From Crocinitomicaceae bacterium (GTDB lineage: Bacteria > Bacteroidota > Bacteroidia > Flavobacteriales_D > Crocinitomicaceae): a DNA stretch of 25,522 nucleotides. The stretch lies in the NCBI GenBank assembly GCA_002696025.1, contig NZQU01000073.1:1-25522 (forward strand), written 5' to 3'. The position numbers and the translations under genes were made by a program. A model generated the notes under the pieces. It had not been told where the DNA came from, searched no databases, and saw only the letters and a program-made list of their open reading frames with translations. This document shows positions 1 through 6,492 of the stretch, in pieces; position 1 is the stretch's first letter, and the number at the start of each line of letters is the position of its first letter.

Positions 1-1409
1 TTATGTAATTCAACAAGACCGAACTTATCATTTACAGCGTTGTTATAACTTTCAAGAGATGGGGTAGCAGTACCTAATAATACTTTCGCATTTTGTTGTT
101 GAGCTAAAATTAATGATACATCTCTACCATGATATCTTGGTGATGGGTCTGTTTGCTTAAATGTATTTTCGTGTTCTTCATCAATAATGATAAGGCCGAG
201 TTCATGGTAAGGAAGAAATACTGCAGATCTTGCACCAATGATGATTCTGTATTTGTTTTTATTATTTCTAAGAACATTGTTCCAAATTTCAATTCTTTCA
301 TTTTGATTAAATCGAGAATGGTACACACCAATTTGTTCACCAAAGTAGACGGAAAGTCTTGTGATTAATTGAGTAGTTAGAGCAATTTCGGGAATCAAAT
401 AAAGTACTTGTTTGCCTTTTTTAAGTTGTTCTTGAATTAGATGAATATATACCGTTGTTTTACCAGACCCTGTAACTCCATGTAGAAGGCAAACCATTTT
501 TTGTTTAAAATGATCTTTAATACTTAAATAGGCTTTTTTTTGATCAGAACTAAGATTTGGTATTGAATTTTTAGTTTGCTCTATATTTTGTAGTCTGCTT
601 ATTTTTTTTTGAATGGTTTCGATAATACCATTTTTTTCAAGTGTCATTAAAGACGAAAGATTGGCTCCTTTTTCAACCAAGGTTTTTTTTAATACAGCAT
701 TATTGATTTTGGAAGATTCATTAATTAATATCAACAATGAATCAAGTTGTTTCTTTTTTTGCGACTTGTTTTCAATAGATGAAATGAATTCATTCATAAG
801 GTCAGTATCTTTAAATGTTTCAGATACTTGGTAGCAACTGACTGTTTTTGGACTATACCTTTCCTTAAGGGCTTCTTGAGAAATAACGATGTTGTTTTCT
901 ATAAGCTTTTTAATAATGGGTTGTACGGTTTTGATTCCAAGTAATTCAGATATTTCTTTAAGGTTTAACTGGTCTTTTACCTCTAAACTATCAATAATTA
1001 ATTTTGATTTTTCATCAATTTTATGACCAATTCCATCAAAGTCTGGGTGCAATATAATTACCGTTTCACTTGATAGCTTAAAATTTGCTGGTAAAGATGC
1101 ATTCATGACATCTCCAAGAGGAGACATGTAATATGATGAAATCCATTTCCAAAGTTTGAATTGGCTATTTGTAATAATGGGTTCATCGTCTAATAGGTAC
1201 TCAATATATTTTGCTTGGTAATTTTTCGGGATTCTTTCATGAATTTCTACGATTATACCTGTTTGAAGTTTAGACTTACCAAAAGGAACAATGACACGTT
1301 GACCAAACATGACATGCCCATTCATTTCAAAGGGAATTCGATAGGTAAATACCTCATGAACAGGAACGGGTATGAGAATATTTGCAAAAAATGTTTTGCG
1401 TTCACTCAT
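1..1409 (-). CDS. priA: Primosomal protein N' (replication restart helicase PriA), N-terminal part; 3' end outside window
   Basis: PriA is a DExH-type 3'-5' DNA helicase that recognises stalled forks and reloads the replisome. I translated the minus strand from the ATG at 1409 and found an open frame of 469 codons to the left edge with no stop. The N-terminal part (IPVPVHEVFTYRIP, then GQRVIVPFGKSK) matches the PriA DNA-binding domain. Walker A is HGVTGSGKTT, with its Lys near residue 317. The DEEH Walker B box lies near residues 410-413, followed by QTDPSPRYHGRDV and GTATPSLES, both typical of PriA. The C-terminal helicase lobe and the zinc-binding cysteines fall outside the window. It starts 31 bases after the stop of the lipoprotein gene, so co-transcription is likely. 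The identification is firm; only the missing end is unknown. Confidence 0.96.
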   Translation of the reverse strand, partial: MSERKTFFANILIPVPVHEVFTYRIPFEMNGHVMFGQRVIVPFGKSKLQTGIIVEIHERIPKNYQAKYIEYLLDDEPIITNSQFKLWKWISSYYMSPLGDVMNASLPANFKLSSETVIILHPDFDGIGHKIDEKSKLIIDSLEVKDQLNLKEISELLGIKTVQPIIKKLIENNIVISQEALKERYSPKTVSCYQVSETFKDTDLMNEFISSIENKSQKKKQLDSLLILINESSKINNAVLKKTLVEKGANLSSLMTLEKNGIIETIQKKISRLQNIEQTKNSIPNLSSDQKKAYLSIKDHFKQKMVCLLHGVTGSGKTTVYIHLIQEQLKKGKQVLYLIPEIALTTQLITRLSVYFGEQIGVYHSRFNQNERIEIWNNVLRNNKNKYRIIIGARSAVFLPYHELGLIIIDEEHENTFKQTDPSPRYHGRDVSLILAQQQNAKVLLGTATPSLESYNNAVNDKFGLVELH

Positions 1410-1440
1410 GATACTTGTTAGTTTTTAAAACTAATTATGT

Positions 1441-2589
1441 TTAAGGGCATGCAAAAGATTCTTCTGATCCAACAATGTTATCCCCTGGATGATTAGAACA
1501 AAATAAGTAAAGTCCGGTAAATGGACCAATACAAAGTTCTCTTGTGCTGTTTTTGTCAATTGCTCTTATATATGCTTGTTGAGGAGTCGTATAAAAAGGT
1601 TTAAAAGACTTTACAGTTTGTCTAGATGAGAAAATACCAATAACATTTTTATCATTTTCAGATACAGTGAGATTTGTATATGTTGGTTTGTTTTGAGCTA
1701 GTGAAGAACTAGGCTGATTAACAAGCATGTAATTATATAAATCTTGTGCACCACCAACGATTGTTATTTCAATTCCACCAAAAGTTCTTTTAGTAATGCT
1801 TGTATTATCAGAACAATTACTTGCTGTTAAATTATAAAATGTTTCACCAACAGCACTAAATGTTTTGGCTTGGCCTGGACTTACATCTGATTCTCCAAGA
1901 TTCCAATTAAATGATCTTAAATCCCAAGAAGTGCCTATATATTCATAAAACCTAACTTGTAGACTGGTATTTATTATATGAGAGGTACCTGTGTTTGAGA
2001 CAGTTACACCGGTTGATTTGTATGTATTATTATTATCAATGAATTTAAAAGTAAAGTTTTGAGAGCTTGTATTGGTAGAGATGTTTTTAACCAATTCAGT
2101 TTCACCATTAACTTCAAATTCTCCACCATTTAAAACAATGTTAATTTTATATATTGCATTTATGTTTAGGGAAGTCTCTTGAGGATTTGATGAGATTTGT
2201 TGTGATTGATCAAAATTAGTAGGAAGTGTTTTGAAGTAGTAAAGTTTTTGTTCTGGTGCATAAAAAACTCCATTGGTTTCCTTGTTGTCAATTATGGTGT
2301 CACTTAACAACCATGAACGCACCTGAACACCATTTACCCATTCAGAAACAGTGGCCTCAACTTGATCAAAATATGAGGAATCTGGTATTTGTGCAATATC
2401 TAAAGCATTACCTGGTCCAATAAAAGCACGATTTATTTTGATGTAATGAAGACTGTCTGATTGGTCTAATACACCATATATAACAGCTGTTTCATTAAAA
2501 TTTCCAATTAACTCTATCTTTTCAGAACATGAGTTAAATAGGAAAAAACTGAAAAATAAAAAGTATGTTTTTTTAAGTAAATTTTGCAT
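1441..2589 (-). CDS. DUF4249-like surface lipoprotein
   Basis: A predicted lipoprotein of 382 residues. From the ATG at 2589 the N-terminus is MQNLLKKTYFLFFSFFLFNSC, a lipoprotein signal ending in a lipobox with Cys21, so the mature protein is probably anchored in the outer membrane. An upstream TTG at 2610 would add seven residues, but it overlaps a -7 promoter match and puts charged residues before the signal, so I chose the ATG. The body is rich in beta strand, Asn and Thr (IYGVLDQSDSLHYIKINRAF, later INAIYKINIVLNGGEFEVNG). This resembles the DUF4249 group of Bacteroidetes lipoproteins, whose role is not established. The family call comes from general pattern, not from a diagnostic motif. 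The gene lies between rocD and priA on the same strand, with 62 bases after rocD and 31 before priA. Confidence 0.75.
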   Translation of the reverse strand: MQNLLKKTYFLFFSFFLFNSCSEKIELIGNFNETAVIYGVLDQSDSLHYIKINRAFIGPGNALDIAQIPDSSYFDQVEATVSEWVNGVQVRSWLLSDTIIDNKETNGVFYAPEQKLYYFKTLPTNFDQSQQISSNPQETSLNINAIYKINIVLNGGEFEVNGETELVKNISTNTSSQNFTFKFIDNNNTYKSTGVTVSNTGTSHIINTSLQVRFYEYIGTSWDLRSFNWNLGESDVSPGQAKTFSAVGETFYNLTASNCSDNTSITKRTFGGIEITIVGGAQDLYNYMLVNQPSSSLAQNKPTYTNLTVSENDKNVIGIFSSRQTVKSFKPFYTTPQQAYIRAIDKNSTRELCIGPFTGLYLFCSNHPGDNIVGSEESFACP

Positions 2590-2607
2590 GGTAGAGTGCT
2601 TATTTTT

Positions 2608-2615
2608 CAAATATA
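2608..2615 (-). promoter_or_regulatory. -7 element (TATATTTG) of the lipoprotein gene
   Basis: On the minus strand the eight bases read TATATTTG, an exact match to the Bacteroidetes consensus TAnnTTTG. A transcript would start near 2604, about 15 bases before the ATG at 2589. There is no TTG at the expected -33 position, which lowers confidence. The match argues against translation from the TTG at 2610, which lies within it. Confidence 0.4.
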
Positions 2616-2651
2616 AGGATTGTTTATTTATTAGAAGACTAAGAGGATTTT

Positions 2652-3875
2652 TTATTCAAAACAACGAATTGTTTTCTTTATTATTTCAATACACTCGTCA
2701 AGTTGAGATTTACTAATACAAAGGGGAGGGGCAAATCGAATGATATTTCCATGAGTTGGTTTTGCCAGTAGTCCATTTTCCTTTAATTTAACACATATAT
2801 CCCAAGCAGTAGAACTGTCTGGAGAATCATTTATAACGATTGCATTAAGAAGTCCTTTTCCTCTAACGAGGCTAACGACGCTACATTCCTCAATAAATTT
2901 ATTCATTTCATCTCTGAAATAATTACCTAATTCAAATGCATTTTCAGCAAGCTTTTCATCAAGAACAACTTCTAATGCACTTTTTGCGACTGCACATGCC
3001 AAAGGATTCCCTCCAAAAGTTGATCCATGTTCACCAGGTTTGATACACATCATTATATCATCATCTGCAAGTACTGCTGATACAGGAAATACTCCTCCAG
3101 ATAGTGCTTTTCCAAGAATTAAGATATCAGGTCTTGAGTCCTCATAATCGTTGGCAAGCATTTTCCCTGTTCTTGCTATTCCGGTTTGAACTTCATCAGC
3201 AATATAGAGTACGTTGTACTTTTTACATAAATCTTTTACTCCTTTTAGGTAACCATTATCAGGAACAACAACACCTGCCTCTCCTTGTATGGGTTCCACC
3301 ATAAAAGCAGCAACATTAAAATCTTTTAATTCTGTTTCTAAAGCATCAAGATCATTGTAAGGTATTAAGTCATATCCAGGCATATAAGGCCCAAAACCTT
3401 CATATGAAACTGGATCATCTGAACTTGAGATCGCTGCGAGTGTTCTTCCCCAGAAATTTCCTTTTGCAAATATAATTCGTGCTTTATTTTCAGGAATTCC
3501 TTTTTTTAAGTAGCCCCATTTTCTAGCAAGTTTATTTGCTGTTTCACCTCCTTCAACTCCCGTATTCATTGGTAATACCTTGTCATAGCCAAATAGATCA
3601 GTCATGAATTTTTCATATTCACCAAGTATGTCATTGTGAAATGCTCTTGAGGTTAAAGTAAGTGTACTTGCTTGCTTGTTTAATGCGTCAATAATTTTGG
3701 GATGGCAATGTCCTTGGTTGACAGCTGAGTATGCTGATAAAAAGTCAAAATATTTTTTGTCTTCACAATCCCATACATATACTCCTTCACCTTTTTTTAG
3801 TACAACAGGTAGTGGATGATAATTATGAGCTCCATACTTTAATTCCATTTCTATTAATTCCTGACTTCTTGACAT
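2652..3875 (-). CDS. rocD: Ornithine aminotransferase
   Basis: A PLP-dependent class III aminotransferase of 407 residues. It transfers the delta-amino group of L-ornithine to 2-oxoglutarate, giving glutamate 5-semialdehyde (arginine/proline metabolism, cytoplasm). The N-terminus NYHPLPVVLKKGEGVYVWD and the segment TLTSRAFHND are typical of ornithine aminotransferase rather than acetylornithine aminotransferase. NTGVEGGETANKLARKWGY is the cofactor phosphate-binding region. VEPIQGEAGVVVPD, the cofactor-ring Asp in IADEVQTG (Asp227) and the Schiff-base lysine in LGKALSGG (Lys256) are all present, as is GSTFGGNPLACAVA. The length is normal for the family. The ATG at 3875 is followed directly by the conserved region. 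It is transcribed divergently from the secreted protein at 3995 and may lead into the lipoprotein and priA. Confidence 0.96.
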   Translation of the reverse strand: MSRSQELIEMELKYGAHNYHPLPVVLKKGEGVYVWDCEDKKYFDFLSAYSAVNQGHCHPKIIDALNKQASTLTLTSRAFHNDILGEYEKFMTDLFGYDKVLPMNTGVEGGETANKLARKWGYLKKGIPENKARIIFAKGNFWGRTLAAISSSDDPVSYEGFGPYMPGYDLIPYNDLDALETELKDFNVAAFMVEPIQGEAGVVVPDNGYLKGVKDLCKKYNVLYIADEVQTGIARTGKMLANDYEDSRPDILILGKALSGGVFPVSAVLADDDIMMCIKPGEHGSTFGGNPLACAVAKSALEVVLDEKLAENAFELGNYFRDEMNKFIEECSVVSLVRGKGLLNAIVINDSPDSSTAWDICVKLKENGLLAKPTHGNIIRFAPPLCISKSQLDECIEIIKKTIRCFE

Positions 3876-3901
3876 TGCTTTTGTATTTTTTTTAAATTAA
3901 A

Positions 3902-3948
3902 GCTCAAAAATAACAACTTATTCAATATTATTTTTTTTTCTTTTGAGC
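3902..3948. repeat. Inverted repeat in the rocD / 3995 divergent intergenic region
   Basis: GCTCAAAA (3902-3909) and TTTTGAGC (3941-3948) are perfect 8-base complementary arms separated by 31 bases that include a run of nine T (3931-3939). The left arm overlaps the proposed -7 element of rocD. It could be an operator or chance in AT-rich DNA; no regulator gene lies nearby. Confidence 0.4.
3905..3912 (-). promoter_or_regulatory. Possible -7 element (TATTTTTG) of rocD
   Basis: The minus strand reads TATTTTTG, matching TAnnTTTG, and places the transcript start near 3901, about 26 bases before the rocD ATG. No TTG is found at -33, and the region is very AT-rich, so a chance match is possible. 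It overlaps the left arm of the inverted repeat at 3902-3948. Confidence 0.33.
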
Positions 3949-3994
3949 AACCAAGAAATAATTTAATCGTCTTAAAATTGAAAATTGAATTATT

Positions 3995-4435
3995 ATGAAT
4001 TTAAGACCTATTATTTTTAGCTTTTTACTTGTTTTTTCATTTGGATTTTCACTAAATGCTCAACAAGATAATATCATTATTACTGAAGATCAGTCCTCAG
4101 TCATTTTTGAGGATCAACTTATTTTAATTGAGGGAACCTTAACAGAGTGTGATAACAAAACACAAGGTATTGACAATTCATATGTTATTTTAAAAATTAC
4201 GAACAAAACTCAGCAAGCTAGAAACTTTAATATCCATCAAGATTTATTTTATGATGGTGTTTGTAGTACTTGTAATTCTGATGAATATTTATTTAATTTT
4301 TCATTAACACCTGGTCAGGTTTTAAAAGGAACCTGTTATGAAAACAACCAGAGTTTAAAACTTTATCATTCTATGCCAGAGCATCTGTCTCCAGTAAAAT
4401 TAACTGATTATCAGCTTTCTGTAACGCATTTATAA
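3995..4435 (+). CDS. Secreted four-cysteine protein, paralogue 1
   Basis: I do not recognise a named family. The 146-residue product has a clear Sec signal peptide (MNLRPIIFSFLLVFSFGFSLNA, cleavage near residue 22) and a mature part of about 124 residues. The mature part contains four cysteines: one in TECDNK, a CSTC pair (GVCSTCNSDEY) and one in GTCYENN. This would fit disulfide bonding or a metal site in the periplasm or outside the cell. The sequence looks like a beta-sandwich (SYVILKITNKT, LFYDGVC, YQLSVTHL), an inference from strand-like alternation only. It is a close duplicate of the gene at 6017-6466, with 16 differences over the mature 124 residues by direct comparison. The ATG at 3995 begins immediately before the signal peptide. 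A strong terminator follows at 4468-4490, so it is probably monocistronic. Confidence 0.85.
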   Translation: MNLRPIIFSFLLVFSFGFSLNAQQDNIIITEDQSSVIFEDQLILIEGTLTECDNKTQGIDNSYVILKITNKTQQARNFNIHQDLFYDGVCSTCNSDEYLFNFSLTPGQVLKGTCYENNQSLKLYHSMPEHLSPVKLTDYQLSVTHL

Positions 4436-4467
4436 TCTAGAAACCAAACTATACTCATAAATAAAAT

Positions 4468-4490
4468 AAGTCCCGAAAGGGACTTTTTTT
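4468..4490 (+). terminator. Rho-independent terminator, probably serving both strands
   Basis: A 7-base-pair stem AAGTCCC/GGGACTT closes a GAAA tetraloop (4468-4485) and runs into seven T. It lies 32 bases after the stop of the 3995 gene. The opposite strand also has a T-rich tail (TTATTTTAT), so the hairpin could also stop transcription coming from the minus-strand gene ending at 4495. Confidence 0.85.
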
Positions 4491-4494
4491 GTGT

Positions 4495-4713
4495 CTATTT
4501 ATTTAAATCAGATTGATTTGACTCTTTTTTCTTTATTTCTCTCCATTTAAGAAAAGAAAATACAATTGTGTATATAGTAGAGAACTCTAATCCTTTAATT
4601 AATAAAGCTTTATAATCAGTTCTTAAGTCAGGTTCACCAACATAAACTACGGCTATACTAACGACTATAAATATTGAAAATATTTTTAATGCATGAATAG
4701 GTAATTTCTTCAT
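4495..4713 (-). CDS. Small two-helix membrane protein, unknown function
   Basis: The 72-residue product is not recognisable as a family member. It has two hydrophobic stretches long enough to cross the membrane: roughly residues 9-26 (LKIFSIFIVVSIAVVYVG) and 36-55 (ALLIKGLEFSTIYTIVFSFL). A short charged loop (EPDLRTDYK) separates them, and the tail is basic and polar (KWREIKKKESNQSDLNK). By the positive-inside rule the tail is probably cytoplasmic. It starts with ATG at 4713, preceded by the CTTGGTT leader shared with the next two upstream genes. It is the last of three small minus-strand genes enclosed by the duplicated secreted-protein genes, and it converges on the terminator at 4468-4490. 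Confidence 0.6.
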   Translation of the reverse strand: MKKLPIHALKIFSIFIVVSIAVVYVGEPDLRTDYKALLIKGLEFSTIYTIVFSFLKWREIKKKESNQSDLNK

Positions 4714-4733
4714 AATTCTAATTTTAAACCAAG
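4714..4733 (-). promoter_or_regulatory. Shared CTTGGTT leader element, copy A
   Basis: Directly before the ATG at 4713 the minus strand reads CTTGGTTTAAAATTAGAATT. Two more copies precede the ATGs at 5246 and 5747 at almost the same distance (20-21 bases from the first C to the ATG). Copies A and B also share TTATTTTC further upstream. The function is unknown: it could be a promoter part, a translation leader, or residue of a duplication. Confidence 0.5.
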
Positions 4734-4745
4734 AAAATAAATAAT

Positions 4746-5246
4746 CTAATTTTTCTTTTCCTTTAACTTCCTTTCTTTAATCTTTTTACAAGTACAAATC
4801 ATATTTCTATTTCCGCCTCCTTCGGGTTCAAAAGGAGGGAATAGTTTAATGTTAAGATCTTTACAAAGATTTATAAATGATTGTTCTTTTTCTTTTGATA
4901 AATTATTGAATCGACTCATTGTACATGTGTCATACCAATCTAAAATAGTTCCTTTAGGTAGTTTACTTAATTTCTTTTTGAGCAAATTTATATCAGAAGT
5001 TTGGTATATATATTTTTCTTTTTTATAAAAAACTTCATAATATGTAACATCAATATCATCATACTTATTGTCAGTAATTAAAATCCCATAATCATTGTAA
5101 AGTTCTTTGAAATAGATGAATGGGTTTTCATCATATGAAATGTATCCTACTTTTAGTTTTTGAAGAAATTTTATTGAATTATTTTCTTTTTGTGCAAAGG
5201 TGATCAAGGAAAAAAAAGTAAATATTGTAACAAAAAGTAATTTCAT
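4746..5246 (-). CDS. Secreted protein of unknown function
   Basis: I do not recognise this protein. Starting at the ATG at 5246 gives 166 residues with a good Sec signal peptide (MKLLFVTIFTFFSLITFAQ). An in-frame TTG at 5294 would add 16 residues before the signal and is not supported. The mature part is charged and Tyr-rich (YISYDENPFIYFKELYNDYG). Further on comes LPKGTILDWYDTCTMSRFNN, then a Gly-rich segment with two close cysteines (EPEGGGNRNMICTCKK) and a strongly basic end. Three cysteines (one in DTCTMS and the ICTC pair) suggest disulfides. It lies 32 bases upstream of the small membrane protein and carries the same CTTGGTT leader. Its context is the island between the duplicated genes. 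Confidence 0.7.
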   Translation of the reverse strand: MKLLFVTIFTFFSLITFAQKENNSIKFLQKLKVGYISYDENPFIYFKELYNDYGILITDNKYDDIDVTYYEVFYKKEKYIYQTSDINLLKKKLSKLPKGTILDWYDTCTMSRFNNLSKEKEQSFINLCKDLNIKLFPPFEPEGGGNRNMICTCKKIKERKLKEKKN

Positions 5247-5267
5247 ATTTCTAGATTTTAAACCAAG
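5247..5267 (-). promoter_or_regulatory. Shared CTTGGTT leader element, copy B
   Basis: The minus strand reads CTTGGTTTAAAAT followed by CTAGAAAT and then the ATG at 5246. It is the closest match to copy A, and the TTATTTTC upstream of CTTGGTT is also shared. It supports the ATG at 5246, rather than the TTG at 5294, as the real start. Confidence 0.5.
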
Positions 5268-5297
5268 TGAGAAAATAAGATATGTCTTGAACAAATT

Positions 5298-5372
5298 TCA
5301 ATTTTTTGTTTTTTTATAAATACCTGCAAAAGAAACGCCATAACCACTGTAAATCCCAGTGCAGTCTTCAAG
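5298..5372 (-). other. Coding-like in-frame extension after the amber codon
   Basis: Continuing the frame of the 5747 gene past TAG gives 24 sense codons, LEDCTGIYSGYGVSFAGIYK then KTKN, and then TGA. The composition (Gly, Tyr, aromatic alternation, a basic end) is what a secreted beta-barrel C-terminus looks like, and unlike typical translated intergenic AT-rich sequence. This is a reading of the sequence; no homologue comparison was possible. Confidence 0.5.
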
Positions 5373-5747
5373 CTAAACAACAATACTATTGTCATTAAAA
5401 AAAAAGTAAACCTTGCACCTTTCTTCGTTTTCATTATAAATGCTAAACTCTTCATCTTTAAAAATTCTAACGTCATCATCATAACTTGCCTTGCTATTTT
5501 CAATTTGTATGGTGAATATTTCATCCTTCATTTGTCCACCAAACTTTACCTCTTCTTCTGTAAATCGATCATAGGATATTCTCCAAGCAAAAAATTTAAA
5601 CCTGTAGGTTTCTTTTTTTGAATTTATTTTTTCTAAAATTAATGTGTTTTCGTAGTTATTTCCTATATCCTTCCATTCTCCTGAGTAATCATTTAATTGT
5701 CCATAAGCAAGACTTGACATTAGCATGAATAGAAAAAGGAATTTCAT
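5373..5747 (-). CDS. Secreted protein of unknown function, possibly cut short by an amber codon
   Basis: The 124-residue product has a Sec signal peptide (MKFLFLFMLMSSLAYGQ) and a mature domain that looks like a small beta-barrel. It alternates strand-like segments (YSGEWKDIGNNYENTLILEK, ETYRFKFFAWRISYD, EVKFGGQM, RCKVYFFFNDNSIVV); I know no precise family. The frame stops at TAG (5373-5375), but the next 24 codons, to TGA at 5298, still read like protein, so the ancestral product was probably about 149 residues. The ATG at 5747 is preceded by the third copy of the CTTGGTT leader. It is the first of the three minus-strand island genes and is divergent from the secreted-protein gene at 6017. 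I cannot tell whether the TAG is a true mutation, a sequencing error or is read through. Confidence 0.65.
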   Translation of the reverse strand: MKFLFLFMLMSSLAYGQLNDYSGEWKDIGNNYENTLILEKINSKKETYRFKFFAWRISYDRFTEEEVKFGGQMKDEIFTIQIENSKASYDDDVRIFKDEEFSIYNENEERCKVYFFFNDNSIVV

Positions 5748-5768
5748 AAATTATAGATTTCAACCAAG
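5748..5768 (-). promoter_or_regulatory. Shared CTTGGTT leader element, copy C
   Basis: The minus strand reads CTTGGTTGAAATCTATAATT plus one T before the ATG at 5747. It matches copies A and B in CTTGGTT, in AAATCTA (B) and in distance to the start codon. The upstream TTATTTTC block is not preserved in this copy. Confidence 0.45.
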
Positions 5769-6016
5769 TTAATTAATTTAACTCTAAACTTGATTCATAT
5801 ATTTGGTTATTTATTTAAAATTCAGTCAAAAAGATGTGATTTTTTGTTTTCATATTTTAATATATAAAATACAAGTTCTTTTTTGTTACATAAATTCTAG
5901 TAAATATTTAGCTTTTTATAGTATATTGTAGAAGAAAATTAATTTGATGCAACCAATCTATTTTAACTTGCGTCATCAATATGTGAAAACTAAATAAATT
6001 TTAAAAATCATCAATT
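5769..6016. other. Divergent AT-rich intergenic region
   Basis: This separates the minus-strand gene starting at 5747 from the plus-strand gene starting at 6017. No ORF or RNA gene was seen. On the plus strand TATATTTG (5798-5805) matches the -7 consensus but lies about 200 bases from the next start. TTAATTTG (5939-5946) is a near match closer to it. GCAACCAA (5949-5956) also occurs upstream of the paralogue at 3995 (3947-3954). Confidence 0.4.
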
Positions 6017-6466
6017 ATGAATTCAAATTTTACTAAAAACATTATATCAGCTTTTTTATTTGTTTTATTCTTTAGCTTTTCTTTATCTGCTCAACAAGAT
6101 AATGTTATAATTACTGAGTCACAATCATCTGTCATTTTTGAGGATCAAATGATATCAATTGAAGGCACATTGACTGAGTGCGATAATAAAACGCAAGGAA
6201 TTGATAATTCTTATGTTATTTTAAAAATTACAAATAAGACACAGCAAACAAGAAATTTCAGAATTCAACAGGATTTATTTTATGATGGTGTTTGCAGTAC
6301 TTGCAACTCTGATGAATATTTATTTACTTTTTCTTTAGCACCGGGTGAAGTATTAAAAGGCAATTGTTATGAAAACAATCAAAAATTAAAACTTTACCAT
6401 CACATGCCTGAGCATTTGTCTCCTGTTAAGCTTACCAACTACCAGCTTAATGTATCTCATTTATAA
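6017..6466 (+). CDS. Secreted four-cysteine protein, paralogue 2
   Basis: A 149-residue duplicate of the gene at 3995. The signal peptide (MNSNFTKNIISAFLFVLFFSFSLSA) has diverged, but the mature part, starting QQDNVIITE, differs from paralogue 1 at only 16 of about 124 positions. All four cysteines are kept (TECDNK, GVCSTCNSDEY, GNCYENN). The longest identical block runs from IEGTLTECDNK to ITNKTQQ. Changes fall mostly on polar, probably exposed, positions (N/R, H/Q, S/K, S/H), which suggests both copies are maintained as functional proteins. No known function can be assigned. The gene ends 26 bases before the T9SS surface protein on the same strand with no terminator between, so the two are probably co-transcribed. 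Paralogue 1, by contrast, is followed by a terminator. Confidence 0.85.
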   Translation: MNSNFTKNIISAFLFVLFFSFSLSAQQDNVIITESQSSVIFEDQMISIEGTLTECDNKTQGIDNSYVILKITNKTQQTRNFRIQQDLFYDGVCSTCNSDEYLFTFSLAPGEVLKGNCYENNQKLKLYHHMPEHLSPVKLTNYQLNVSHL

Positions 6467-6492
6467 AATTATAAACTCTTAAACTCTGCTAT

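Noticed and set aside
5258..5524. An 88-codon minus-strand frame with a hydrophobic middle, overlapping the 5373-5747 gene
   Set aside because: It overlaps the signal-peptide gene in another frame and its translation is low-complexity (Leu/Phe/Lys) without a leader or family match. The in-frame continuation of the 5747 gene explains the same bases better.
4714..5768. CTTGGTT elements as integron attC recombination sites joining cassettes
   Set aside because: The GTTRRRY core is not matched (GTTTAAA, GTTGAAA), the long imperfect hairpin of attC is absent, and no integrase gene is in the window.
5845..5880. AT-only palindrome (ATTTTA...TAAAAT) in the intergenic region
   Set aside because: Such palindromes arise readily in DNA this AT-rich, and it has no T run or conserved partner.
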